This document shows positions 9,119-19,063 of a DNA stretch of 64,000 nt, one piece after another; position 1 is the stretch's first letter, and the number at the start of each line of letters is the position of its first letter. The notes beneath the pieces are model-generated. The model did no database searches. It was not told where the DNA came from and saw only the letters and a list, made by a program, of their open reading frames with translations. Position numbers and translations under genes: made by a program. Location: assembly GCF_026898095.1 (NCBI RefSeq), contig NZ_CP114015.1, positions 1,550,001 through 1,614,000 of the forward strand, written 5' to 3'. The DNA is from Arthrobacter sp. ATA002. Lineage in GTDB: Bacteria; Actinomycetota; Actinomycetes; Actinomycetales; Micrococcaceae.

Positions 9119-10042
9119 TCAGCCCTTCACCGCGCCAATCATGACGCCCTTGGTGAAGTGCTTTTGCACAAAGGGATAGACAAACAGGATGGGCACCATG
9201 GCGATGACGATCACTGCCATCTGCAGGGCAAGGGAGGCGGCGACGCCCTGCCCGATGTCGATCTGCCCCGGCACTGAAACACCCTGCAGCACGTAGGAGC
9301 GCAGGACCACCTGGAGCGGGTTCTTGGAGCTGTCGTTGATGTAGAGGACGGCGTTGAAGAACGCGTTCCAATATCCGACGCCGTAAAACAGCGCGATGAC
9401 AGCCGTCACCGCTTTCGACATGGGGAGCACAATCTGGCCCAGGATGCGCCACTCGCTGGCGCCGTCGATCCGGGCGCTGTCCAGGATCCCCTGGTCAATG
9501 CCCATAAAGAACCCCCGCAGGATGATGATGTTGAACACCGACACGGCTCCGGGGAGGATCAGCGCCCAGTAGGAGTTGATCAGCCCCAGCCCGGAGACCA
9601 GCAGGTAGGTCGGAATCATTCCGGCGCCAAAGAACATGGTGATCAGCAGGATGAACAGGATGGGCGTGTGGGCGAAGGTGCCGGGCCTGGACAGGCCGTA
9701 GGCGCACAGGACTGATACGACGACGCTCAGCAGGGTGCCGACGGCGGTAACGCCCACGCTTACGGCGACGGCGCGCGTGACCACGCCGCCGTCGAGAATC
9801 TGGCGGTAAGCGTCAAAGGTGATGCCGTCGGGAATCAGGACCAGCCCGCCCGCTTCGGTGATGGTGGCCTGCGAGGACAGGCTGGTGAGGACGATCGTGT
9901 ACAGCGGCCCGAGGACCGCCAGCACCACCAGGGTGAGGACCAACGCTTTGGCGGCCTTCCCGGCCGCGGAGGGCTCTTCCTCCCAGGCCGGCCTTCCGCT
10001 GGAGCGGCGGTCCGGTTTTTCGGAATCCATGAGAACTGTCAT
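9119..10042 (-). CDS. ABC sugar transporter permease, LplC/YtcP type
   Basis: A 307-residue inner-membrane permease of the carbohydrate uptake CUT1 class. About six membrane helices are visible (for example LVLTLVVLAVLGPLYTIVL and PILFILLITMFFGAGMIP). The EAA loop DSARIDGASEWRILGQIVLP contacts the ATPase. The C-terminus QKHFTKGVMIGAVKG is the LplC/YtcP signature. The ATG overlaps the upstream permease stop by 4 nt, so the two permeases are translationally coupled. It should form the heterodimeric channel with the product of the next gene. No ATPase gene is present in the cluster. Confidence 0.93.
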   Translation of the reverse strand: MTVLMDSEKPDRRSSGRPAWEEEPSAAGKAAKALVLTLVVLAVLGPLYTIVLTSLSSQATITEAGGLVLIPDGITFDAYRQILDGGVVTRAVAVSVGVTAVGTLLSVVVSVLCAYGLSRPGTFAHTPILFILLITMFFGAGMIPTYLLVSGLGLINSYWALILPGAVSVFNIIILRGFFMGIDQGILDSARIDGASEWRILGQIVLPMSKAVTAVIALFYGVGYWNAFFNAVLYINDSSKNPLQVVLRSYVLQGVSVPGQIDIGQGVAASLALQMAVIVIAMVPILFVYPFVQKHFTKGVMIGAVKG

Positions 10043-11037
10043 GACTTTGAGTACACCCCGTTTTCACCCATCAGGTGGGCTATCTTGTTGGCTCCAAGGA
10101 TGAGTCCCAGGGAGACCAGGCCTTTGACGAGCCCGGCGGCTGCCGCATAACTCCAGTCGCCGTTTTGGACCCCGGTGTAATAGACGAAGGTGTCCAGGAC
10201 TTCGGAAGCCCCGGCTCCAACCGCCGCCCGCTGCAGAATGAGCTGTTCGAAGCCCACCGATAGGGCATCACCGAGCCGCAGGATCAGCAGCAGGATAATC
10301 ACCGGGCGCAGCCCGGGCAGGGTAATGTGCCACAACCGCTGGCGGCGGTTCGCGCCGTCGACCGCGGCAGCCTCATACTGTGCGGGATCGATCGCGTTCA
10401 GCGCCGCCAAAAACACGATGATGCCCCAGCCGGCGTCCTTCCAGATGGATTGGGACGTAATCAGGAACAGGAAGGTGTCGGGATTGGTCATGATGTCCAT
10501 GCCGCCCCACCCGCGGGAAGCCAGCAGCTGGTTGAGCAGTCCTGCGCCGCCGAAGATCTGCTGGAACACTGAGACAACGAGCACCCAGGAGAAGAAGTGG
10601 GGCAGATAGACGACGGCCTGGATGGTGGCACGCATGGCCGGCCGTACCAGTGAGTTCAGCAGCAGGGCCAGGGCGATGGGGACCGGGAAGAAAAAGACGA
10701 GCTGGAACCCGGTGATCACCAGTGTGTTCTGGACGGCAAGGTAGAAGTTCGGGTCGACAAAGACGCGGGCAAAATTTTGCAGACCCACCCAGGGACTGTC
10801 CGCAATCCCGATAAAGGGGGAATAGTCCTTGAAGGCAACGACGTTGCCCAGGATCGGGACATAGGAGAAGACGATCAGCAGGGCGACGGCGGGGACGGTC
10901 ATCAGCAGCAGGGACTTGTCCCGCCGCAGCCGTGTCCGCAGGGTCAGCCGGCGCTGGACCCCTGCCATTCCCGGGCGGGGAACGGTTCCCGGACCTGATT
11001 CGCGCTGGGCCACCGCCGTGGGCGCACTGTTCCTCAT
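10039..11037 (-). CDS. ABC sugar transporter permease, LplB type
   Basis: A 332-residue partner permease. A cytoplasmic N-terminal extension with basic residues (RRLTLRTRLRRDKSLLLMT) leads into the first helix. The LplB family motif VAFKDYSPFIGI follows, and the EAA loop is EAAAVDGANRRQRLWHITLP. Overlaps of 1 nt with the binding-protein gene upstream and 4 nt with the second permease downstream show a tight operon. LplB/LplC systems are often found with glycoside hydrolases acting on plant oligosaccharides, which fits the neighbouring genes. Confidence 0.93.
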   Translation of the reverse strand: MRNSAPTAVAQRESGPGTVPRPGMAGVQRRLTLRTRLRRDKSLLLMTVPAVALLIVFSYVPILGNVVAFKDYSPFIGIADSPWVGLQNFARVFVDPNFYLAVQNTLVITGFQLVFFFPVPIALALLLNSLVRPAMRATIQAVVYLPHFFSWVLVVSVFQQIFGGAGLLNQLLASRGWGGMDIMTNPDTFLFLITSQSIWKDAGWGIIVFLAALNAIDPAQYEAAAVDGANRRQRLWHITLPGLRPVIILLLILRLGDALSVGFEQLILQRAAVGAGASEVLDTFVYYTGVQNGDWSYAAAAGLVKGLVSLGLILGANKIAHLMGENGVYSKS

Positions 11038-12751
11038 CAGGCGTTGAGGAAGCCGGCGTAGAAGTCGCGCAGCTCGTCGCCGCCGGACTTCTTCCAGGTG
11101 GCCAGGGCGGAGTCGAGGTCAGACATGGACTTGCGTCCCCGGGCAATGTCTTTGGCCAGGTCGTCAAACGGCTTGCCCAGGGAAGCGAATTTGGTGTCCT
11201 CCTGAATCTGCATCCCGAAGAACAGGCCCTCCTGCACGTTGGGAGCCTGCCGCGCTTCCCACTCGCTGCGCTCCTGTACATATCCCGGATACTGGACCAT
11301 GGAATTCACGACCGGAGGACTGACCAGGAACGCATAGGTGCTGGTGACTTCAGCGCGTCCCTTGTCGGTGGCCTGGGGCACGTTCTGGCCGTCGAGGGTG
11401 TAGTGGACTCCTTCGACGCCGTTGGTGATGAGCCGGTTCTCTACGGTGCCGAACGGTGCCGCCATGTAATCGGCCAGCGCCAGGATCTCCTCGATCTTCG
11501 ACTTGTCCTCGTTCTTCTTGACGAAGCTGAAGATGCTGGCAGGCGAGGCTTTGAACAGGGTGGGCTTGCCGCCGTCGGGTGCGAAGAAATCCATGGCCTG
11601 CATGCGGAACTGCGGATTGGTCGGCAGCACGCGGGCGAGGGCCTCGTGCCAACTGCCCAGCCCGTCGCCGGTCATCAGGACCGCACCGGATTCAAACCGG
11701 GATTTGGCCATCTGAGTGTTGCCCGCCACGGCATCCGGATGCACCGCGCCGGAAGCGAACAGCTTGGCGATCCATTCCAGGGCCGCCCGATATTGATCGC
11801 TTTCCAGCTTGTGCTGGAGCTTTCCGTCAATCTCCTGCCACATTGGCGGCACGCCGTGCATGATCTGGGCCAGGTTCCACACATCGTCGGAGCCCCAGCG
11901 GCTCTTGGACGCGTCGGTGGCCTCTTTCGCAATGTCCAAATACTCGGCCGCGGAGGCCGGTTGCTTCAGACCCAGTTCTTCGAACAGGTCCGCCCGGAAG
12001 AAGAACGCATCGTTCAGCAGCGTTCCGGGATATGGAAGGCCGTAGAGTCCGCCGTTGAACACACTGAACTTCCAGGCGTCGGTGGGCAGGTTCGCGAGGT
12101 TCGGGTACTTCTTGACCTTGTCGCCGGCCAGGTATTCGGACAGGTCAGTGAAGAGGTTTTCGGCCGCCTGCCCAAACCGCGGCGGAAGATTCCAGGACGG
12201 GATGACCACCCAGTCCGGCACATCCTTGGGCGAGGCGAGCACCGTCTGGATCTTGTCGTAGTACGTGTTTCCGTCATTGACCTGGAATTTGACGGTCGCT
12301 CCCAGTTCTTTGTTGACGCTGGTGTAGTAGCTGTTTTCGGGGAGCGCCGGAGGGACCGTCCACCAGGCCGGGCTCATGGCGGTGTACGTTCCGCCCTTGC
12401 CTGGAACGGAGGCAACCGAGGCCGTCAGGTCGGCCGGGAGGGAGGTGAAGCCCGGCGTCGAACCGTTGACGCCGGGGATGTCGGGAGTCGCCAGGCTGAT
12501 CGGATAGTGGTTGGGGATCAGTTGTGCAATCGTGGCGCCCAAATCTTTGGAGGAGGTGATCTGCGATGTTGCGCCTCCGCTGCCGCAGGCGGTGAGGAAG
12601 GCGGGCACGCTGGCCGCGACGGCTGCGCCGCCCAGGAGGCCCAGAAGGACCTGCGGTCGACCGGGCGCTTGGAGAGCTGGCCCAGCAGGCCCGCTGCAGT
12701 ACCGGTGTCTGTGGTTTTCGGACGGTTGCGCAGGGCTTTGTCGCGGGGCAT
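11037..12751 (-). CDS. Extracellular oligosaccharide-binding lipoprotein, frame broken once
   Basis: About 571 residues across one break near 12648 (one C lost). The start at 12751 follows AAAGGAG at 7 nt. Rejoining the frames gives the N-terminus KRPVDRRSFLGLLGGAAVAA followed by SVPAFLTACGSGG. This is a twin-arginine motif (DRRSFL), a hydrophobic stretch and a lipobox (LTAC), so the protein is probably exported folded by Tat and lipid-anchored. The mature part is a large LplA-type solute-binding protein (YYTSVNKELGATVKFQ, SRFESGAVLMTGDG). It is first in the importer operon and captures the sugar for the LplB/LplC permeases. Confidence 0.88.
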
Positions 12752-12819
12752 GTCCCACTCCTTTGTGGATCGGTTGTTCCGGTCGGTTGGCAGTCCGTGG
12801 TGCGGCGGTGGAGCCACAC

Positions 12820-12837
12820 TGTCGAATCGATTCGATT
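12820..12837. promoter_or_regulatory. Candidate LacI-family operator before the transporter operon
   Basis: TGTCGAATCGATTCGATT contains the perfect 14-bp palindrome TCGAATCGATTCGA (12822-12835). It lies in the divergent region between the binding-protein gene and the GH3 gene and shares TGTCGAAT with the site at 7942, suggesting one regulator for both flanks of the locus. Confidence 0.55.
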
Positions 12838-12988
12838 CTTCTCGACCCTAAAGCACCACTTGTAGGGATGCAAGCATTTTTTGTGATGCCGCTCACGCCG
12901 TAGGATGGCTTGCAAATACAGGTCCAGAGCGCCCATCGCAGGACCGAACGGCGACCTGCGTCGGGACTCAGCCTCCCGCGACCGCAGG

Positions 12989-12998
12989 GAAGCGCTTC
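12989..12998. promoter_or_regulatory. AAGCGCTT palindrome upstream of the GH3 gene
   Basis: GAAGCGCTTC is a perfect 10-bp palindrome with the AAGCGCTT core typical of LacI-family operators. It stands 29 nt before the GH3 start codon. It differs from the TCGAAT sites, so it may bind a second LacI-type protein such as a global sugar regulator. Confidence 0.45.
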
Positions 12999-13026
12999 GA
13001 TCAACCAACGACTGAACGGAAGAAAC

Positions 13027-15873
13027 ATGGTGACGCAGCTAGCGAACCGCACTCCGGAAAACTTCCTGGCGGCTATGACCCAGGCCCAGAAGACCGCACT
13101 GCTGCACCAGCATTCGCCGGCGCTTCAGGAGCTGGGCCTGGCAGAGTTCCGCACGGGCACCGAAGCAGCGCACGGGGTGGCGTGGCTCGGCACCGCCACC
13201 GTTTTTCCGCAGACCGTTGGGCTGGCCGCGAGCTGGGACGAAGACCTGCTCCGGCGGGTCGGGAACGCCATTGGACGAGAAGTCCGGGCGAAGAAGGCCG
13301 ACGATCCCACCGTGAGCCTGAACGTCTGGGCGCCGGTCGTGAATCCGCTGCGCCACCCGCTGTGGGGCCGCAACGAGGAGGGATTCTCCGAGGATCCGCG
13401 GTTGACCGGAATCCTCGCTGCGGCCTTCTGCCGTGGCCTGCGGGGCGCCGGCGGGCACTGGCTCACCGTCCCCACGCTGAAGCACTTCCTGGGATACAAC
13501 AACGAAACCGACCGCAATGTGTCCTCCACGCAGCTGCGGCTCCGGGTCCTCCACGAGTACGAACTCCCCGCGTACCGGATCCCGGTGGAGGACGGAAACG
13601 TGGGCGCAGTCATGCTTGCCTACAACCTCGTCAACGGGCGGCCTGCACACGTCAGTGACCTGGTGGGAGAACACCTGAGGCGGTGGCACGGCGGGGAGGA
13701 CCTGGTGGTCGTTACCGACGCGGGCGCCCCCACCAGCCTGTACACGGCCGAGAAGTACTTTCCGGACGCTGCGGCTGCCCATGCCGCCGCCGTCCGTGCC
13801 GGCGTGGACAATTTCACCGACGACGGAACCGACCCGGGACCCACCATTGCGCACCTGCGCCAGGCACTGGACCGGGGCCTGCTCACCCCGGAGGACATTG
13901 ACCGCAGCGTGCTCCGCCTGCTGAAGCTGCGCGAACGGACCGGCGAATTCGAAGGGGCCCGAGATCCGCTCGCGTCCGGTGAAGCAGTCGATAGTGCGGC
14001 CCACCGGGCCCTGGCGGCTGAAGCTGCGGCCAAGTCGGTGGTGCTGCTGCGCAACGAACCCGTTGCCGGTGCGGCGGACCAGTCGCGGCTCCTTCCCCTG
14101 GGGGCAGACCCCGGGCGGGTGGCGGTCATCGGTGTGCCGGCCACCCGGGTGCTGACCGACTGGTACAGCGGTACGCCCACCTACTCCGTCAGCCCGGCCG
14201 AGGCGCTCGCCGGGCGGTATGGGGATGTCAATATCACGGAGGGGACTGACACCCTGGCTTTGCGGAGCGTGCGAACCGGAAAATACCTGGGCTCGGCCGC
14301 TGCCGACGAGGCTCTGTCCTGCATTGCCTCCACAGCCGGGGAGGCGGAGCAGTTTGAGGTCAAGGACTGGGGCAGCGGAGAGCTCACGCTGCGCAGCGTG
14401 GGCACCGGGCTGCTTGTGACCGGCGGTTCCGGCGCCTACCTGTACCCGTCAGCGCCGCGGGTAGGGGGATGGGTGGTGCAGGAGAGTTTCCGGCTGCACC
14501 GCGACGACGACGGCACAGTGGCCATCCAGCACACCGGCACGGGCAAATGGGTGCACGTGGAGGCGCACACGGGCAGTGCCCTGCTGGTCGCGGGAACAGC
14601 GGCCGGAGCTGACCGGTTCGTCCTGCGCACCGTCAGGGCCGGAGTCGCCGCAGCGGTGCAGGCAGCAGCCGCAGCCGACGTCGTCGTCGTGGCGGTGGGC
14701 AACGATCCGCACCTGGGCGGACGGGAAACCCTGGACCGCCGCACGCTTGAGCTGTCCCAGTCCGATCAGGAGCTGGTCCGGGCGGTGCATGAGGCTAATC
14801 CCCGCACCGTCCTGGCCATCATTTCCTCCTACCCCTATGCCCTCGGCGCGCTCGCCGACCTGCCTGCCATCGTGTGGTCCTCCCACGGCGGACAGGAACT
14901 GGGACATGCCATGGACGCTGTCCTCAGCGGGGCGGCCGAACCGGCCGGCCGCCTGCCGCAGACCTGGTACGCGGCGGATTCGGACCTGCCAGACATCCTG
15001 GACTACGACATCATCAGCTCCGGGGCGACCTATCAATACAGCGGGGCTGAGCCGTTGTTTCCGTTCGGGCACGGGCTGACGTACGGCTGCGTCCACTACG
15101 AGGAGCTCAGCGTTGCCGGAGCGTCCGGAGTCTTCGCTGGCGCCGGCACGTTCACCGTCGACGTCACGGTTTCCAACGACGGCACCCGGCCCGCGCAGGA
15201 GGTGATCCAGCTCTATGTCACCGCTGCCGGGCACCGGGCCGACTTTCCCCGGCGGCGGCTGGCCGGGCACTCCAGGGTGCTGCTGCAGCCCGGACAGCGG
15301 CACACGGAGCGGATCACGGTCAGCACCGGTGCCTTCGAAACGTTCAGCCTCACGGCCGGGCGGATGCTCGTGGAGCCCGGGCGGTATGTCCTGCTCGCGG
15401 GCTCTTCCGCCGGCAACCTGCCGCTGCAGGCCGTCGTGGAGGCCGACGGTGACGGCGGCCCGCTGCGCCGGCGCGGCGGCCGGATCCCCGCCGAGGCGTT
15501 CGACGCGTGCAGCAACCTCGAACTGGTGCCCGAAACACGCGGAACGGGCACGGCAGTGGCGCCGAAAGATTCCTCGCGCCCTGCCTGGGCCGAATACCGT
15601 GGCTGGGAAGCTCCCGGCGCGGGCCGGGAGGGCGGAGCCGGCGGCCGGGAGAGCGGGGCGGAAGTGCAGGTGGTCAGCTCCGGCGGCGGCAGCGTGGAGC
15701 TGCAATCCCGGGGGCTGGGCGGGCAGTGGCTCCGCGCCGGACACGGCGGGGCAGCGTCCGTTCCGGCCGGGACGTGCGGCACGGTGACGCTCACCGTGCC
15801 GGACTCCGCAACGGACGCGCTTCGCCTCGTTGTCCGCGGACCGGTGACCCTGTCTGCCCTGCGGGTGCACTGA
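13027..15873 (+). CDS. GH3 beta-glucosidase with inserted beta-trefoil-like domain
   Basis: A 948-residue family 3 glycoside hydrolase with no signal peptide, so cytoplasmic. The first domain has KHFLGYNNETDRN and the likely nucleophile Asp in VVTDAGAP (residue about 231), where most relatives have SDW. The second domain resumes at AAADVVVVAVGNDPHLGGRE and includes ELGHAMDAVLSG. A fibronectin-III-like C-terminal domain contains RRLAGHSRVLLQPGQ. Residues about 402-538 are an insertion with three similar strands (LALRSVRTGKYLG, LTLRSVGTGLLV, VAIQHTGTGKWVHV), like a fascin or ricin-type beta-trefoil. GGAAG precedes the ATG. The stop overlaps the GH95 start (TGATG). It probably hydrolyses the beta-glucan backbone after debranching. 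Confidence 0.88.
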   Translation: MVTQLANRTPENFLAAMTQAQKTALLHQHSPALQELGLAEFRTGTEAAHGVAWLGTATVFPQTVGLAASWDEDLLRRVGNAIGREVRAKKADDPTVSLNVWAPVVNPLRHPLWGRNEEGFSEDPRLTGILAAAFCRGLRGAGGHWLTVPTLKHFLGYNNETDRNVSSTQLRLRVLHEYELPAYRIPVEDGNVGAVMLAYNLVNGRPAHVSDLVGEHLRRWHGGEDLVVVTDAGAPTSLYTAEKYFPDAAAAHAAAVRAGVDNFTDDGTDPGPTIAHLRQALDRGLLTPEDIDRSVLRLLKLRERTGEFEGARDPLASGEAVDSAAHRALAAEAAAKSVVLLRNEPVAGAADQSRLLPLGADPGRVAVIGVPATRVLTDWYSGTPTYSVSPAEALAGRYGDVNITEGTDTLALRSVRTGKYLGSAAADEALSCIASTAGEAEQFEVKDWGSGELTLRSVGTGLLVTGGSGAYLYPSAPRVGGWVVQESFRLHRDDDGTVAIQHTGTGKWVHVEAHTGSALLVAGTAAGADRFVLRTVRAGVAAAVQAAAAADVVVVAVGNDPHLGGRETLDRRTLELSQSDQELVRAVHEANPRTVLAIISSYPYALGALADLPAIVWSSHGGQELGHAMDAVLSGAAEPAGRLPQTWYAADSDLPDILDYDIISSGATYQYSGAEPLFPFGHGLTYGCVHYEELSVAGASGVFAGAGTFTVDVTVSNDGTRPAQEVIQLYVTAAGHRADFPRRRLAGHSRVLLQPGQRHTERITVSTGAFETFSLTAGRMLVEPGRYVLLAGSSAGNLPLQAVVEADGDGGPLRRRGGRIPAEAFDACSNLELVPETRGTGTAVAPKDSSRPAWAEYRGWEAPGAGREGGAGGRESGAEVQVVSSGGGSVELQSRGLGGQWLRAGHGGAASVPAGTCGTVTLTVPDSATDALRLVVRGPVTLSALRVH

Positions 15874-18378
15874 TGGCCGCAGCGAATGCCAGCGGCGGTG
15901 CCGACATTGCTTCCGGCCGTTTCCACGTGCTGGGGTACCCGGAGCCGGCGCTGGCCTTCACCGAAGCGTTGCCGCTGGGCAACGGACGGCTGGGAGCAAT
16001 GTGTTTTGGCGGAGCGGGGCGGGACCTGATCCGGCTCAATGACGGGACGGCATGGTCCGGGTCCCCGGCCAGTGAACTGTTCGCTGAACCGCAGGATGCC
16101 GCCCGGAACGCGGAGGAGCTTCGCAAAGCCCGTCAGCTCATCCGTGATGGACGGTATTCCGCAGCGGAGCAGTGCCTCGCCGGGATGTCTCAGCCCTACA
16201 CGCAGTCATACCTGCCTTTCGCCGATCTGGTGATTACGGCAGGTCAGGGAGCTGTGCAGCCGGATCGCGGCACTTACCGGCGCGCCCTGGACCTGCGGAC
16301 CGGCATCCATACCCACAGCTACCGGATGCGGGGCAACCGGGTAACCCAGCAGGTCTTCGTGTCGGCTGTCCGCGGGGTGCTGGTTGTGGAAGTGGAAGCT
16401 GACCATCCGATGCACCTCGCGGTGGAGCTGCAGAGTCAGCTTCGGATCCACGGCAGTGCCGGCAGCGCCGGTACGCACGGGCTGCAGTTGCTCCTGCCCT
16501 CCGATGTAGCGCCCGCCCATGCCGGACCCGGCGCCGGCGTAACGTACGGTGGGCCGGCACTGGCTGGCGCCGTCGTCCTGTGCTGGGAACACGACGGCGG
16601 GGAATCCGCAACGACGGACAGCGGCCTGAGTGCCGGCGGAGTCACGCGGGCGCGTATTTGCCTGGCCACGGACACCACCTTCGCGGCACTTGGCGTCCAG
16701 CCCCGGGGCTCGGCCGCCGAAGCGTATGAGCGGGCGGAGGCCAGGGCACGAGAGGCGCTGAGCGCCGGAAGCGAAACGCCGCGTGCTGAACATCTCGCCG
16801 CCCACGGCAGCCTGTACGGCCGGGCCGCGCTCAGCCTGGGACCGTCTGCGGCATCCTCGCCGCAGGTGGCAGCCTCCCCGGGCGGGGCAGTCTCGCCGGG
16901 AGGGGCGGCCTCCCCGGCAGTGGCGGACGCGGACGTGACGGCCCTGATCGGCAACCGGGACGCTGCCCCGCAGCTCGCTGCGCTGCTGTTCAATTACGGC
17001 CGGTATCTGCTGCTGTGCAGCTCGCGCCCGGGATCCCTGCCGGCGACACTGCAGGGGCTTTGGAACGAGGACATGCAGCCGCCGTGGAGCTCGAACTACA
17101 CGCTGAACATCAACACCGAAATGAACTACTGGGGAGCCGGGCCGGCAAACCTGGCAGAGTGCTTTGAGCCGTTCCTGGAGCTGGCCGCCGCTCTGGCCCG
17201 GAACGGGGAGGCCACAGCGGCAAGGGTCTACGGCCTTCCGGGCTGGGTCGTCCATCACAACACCGACGCGTGGGCTTTTTCCTCCCCGTCGCAGGCGACG
17301 CGGCCTGGTCCTTCTGGCCGCTGGGAGCGGCTTGGCTGTCCACGCAACTTGCCGAACATCTGCGGTTCGGCACCTCCACTGAGGCACAAATCCGGCAAGT
17401 GCGGACCATCATCCTCGGTGCCTGCCGGTTCTATCTGGTGTGGCTTCAGCCGATGCCTGACGGATCCCTTGGCACTGTGCCGTCCACATCACCGGAGAAC
17501 CATTTCCAGACTCCCGAGGGGCAGGCCGCAGCGGCCCGGTCCTCCACCGCTGACATCGCGATGATTCGGCAGCTCTTCAGGGACGCCCTGGAGCTCGGTC
17601 CGGAGCAGGACCCTGTGGTTCGCCGGGCTGCGGAGGCACTGCGGCTGCTCCCGCCAGTCCCGCTCACACCGGAGGGGCTGGTGTCGGAATGGGCGGACAA
17701 CTTCCGGCACCCGGAACCCCACCACCGCCACCTGTCCCACGTGTGGTTTGCCTATCCGGGCCGCGGGGATCTCGACGCAGCGCTTGCAGCGGCTGTTTCA
17801 CGCACGCTGGACGGCCGGGGCGATGATTCCACCGGGTGGTCGCTGGTCTGGAAAATGGCGATGCGGGCGCGGCTCGGGCAAGCAGAGGCCGTCGGGCGGC
17901 TGCTGCCCCTGATCCTTCGGAGCGCCGGTGCCGGAGAAGGACGGCAGTGGGCCGGCGGGTTGTATCCGAACCTGTTCAGCGCCCATCCGCCCTTCCAGAT
18001 CGATGGAAATTTGGGCTATGTGGCCGCAGTTGCTGAGTGCCTGATCCAGAGCCGGACATCCGCGGGGCATCCGTCCGCCGTCCTGCTGCTGCCGGCCCTG
18101 CCGCCGCAGTGGTGCGGAGGGGTGCGGTCCGCGGGCTGGTGGTCGTGCCCGGGGTGGTCGCCGGGCTCGAATGGGCTGCGGACGGGACGGGAGCCGCGAA
18201 ACTGGTGCGGGCCGAACTGCAGGCCCGCTCGGCCCGCTCCGCGGGCACTTACCAGCTTGAATGGAACGGCGTACGCCGCCTGGCCCATATCGGCGCTGGG
18301 GAAGCCACGGTGGTATCCGCGGCGGACTTCACTGGCGCGGATCCGCTTTGCCCTGCACACCCGTCCGCCGCACCGTAA
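15873..18378 (+). CDS. GH95 alpha-L-fucosidase, frame broken twice
   Basis: About 835 residues across two single-base losses (near 17273 in TGGGCTTTTT and near 18118 in GGAGGGG). The N-terminus has [16 protein letters not shown]. The catalytic region has [19 protein letters not shown], whose Asn residues correspond to those of AfcA, then [22 protein letters not shown] carries the conserved Asp, and a beta domain follows. GH95 enzymes cleave alpha-1,2-linked fucose (some act on alpha-L-galactose) by inversion, the linkage that caps xyloglucan side chains. There is no signal peptide. The start overlaps the GH3 stop by 1 nt, so the pair is co-translated. The break pattern matches that of essential genes here, so I treat it as intact. 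Confidence 0.87.
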
Positions 18379-18490
18379 CCGCGGCCCGTTTTCCACAGTT
18401 CCCAGGCCGCGGCGCGCTGAGGAGGGTTTACCGGCCCAGACTTTCGTGTACCGGCGGGAATCCGTCCGGCCGGCGCGGAAGGGGAACAGC

Positions 18491-19063
18491 ATGAGCGACA
18501 CCATCACGGTCCGTGGCTACGTAGCCACGGAAGTCCGGAGCACCACGGCCGACAGCGGGCTGGCCATCGCCAGTTTCCGAATGTGCTCCACTGAACGGCG
18601 CTATGACCGGGACGCCGGCAGCTGGGTCGACGGCCAGACAAATTGGTATTCGGTCAGCCTGTTCCGGCAGCTGGCAACCAACGCGGCTTTCAGCATCCAT
18701 AAGGGAGACCGTGTGCTCGTGACCGGGCGGTTGAAAGTTCGGCAGTGGGCACTGGAGGATGGGCGCAGCGGTACCGCGGTTGACATCGATGCCGAGAGCG
18801 TAGGGCATGACCTGATGTGGGGGACCGCCAACTACCGGCGCAATGTCCAGGACCGTACCGCCACCGGCACCTCCGGCACTGAAGAAAGCGGTGACGACCT
18901 TCCGGCGGACCTGGACCTGGACACCGGAGAATTGATCGGTGCGGAAACAGGCGGTGAGGAAGCCGGTCGTGAGGAAACCGGTGAGGGGGCCGGTGACGGC
19001 CCCGGCGATCCCTTTGCCGCCGTGGAGGCATCCGGGCGGGGGCATGGCAGAATGGGCGGATGA
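18491..19063 (+). CDS. ssb: Single-stranded DNA-binding protein paralogue without acidic tip
   Basis: A 190-residue protein with an N-terminal OB fold of the SSB family ([48 protein letters not shown]). It binds single-stranded DNA in replication or repair. The second half is acidic and Gly-rich ([29 protein letters not shown]). It ends GHGRMGG and so lacks the DDDIPF-like tip through which canonical SSB recruits partners. It is therefore probably the accessory SSB, not the replicative one beside rpsF/rplI. GGAAGGGGAA precedes the ATG. It overlaps the next gene by 4 nt. Confidence 0.85.
   Translation: MSDTITVRGYVATEVRSTTADSGLAIASFRMCSTERRYDRDAGSWVDGQTNWYSVSLFRQLATNAAFSIHKGDRVLVTGRLKVRQWALEDGRSGTAVDIDAESVGHDLMWGTANYRRNVQDRTATGTSGTEESGDDLPADLDLDTGELIGAETGGEEAGREETGEGAGDGPGDPFAAVEASGRGHGRMGG

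Noticed and set aside
15873-18378. GH95 gene as a decayed pseudogene
   Set aside because: Both breaks are base losses in G runs, and the rejoined protein is full length with conserved motifs.
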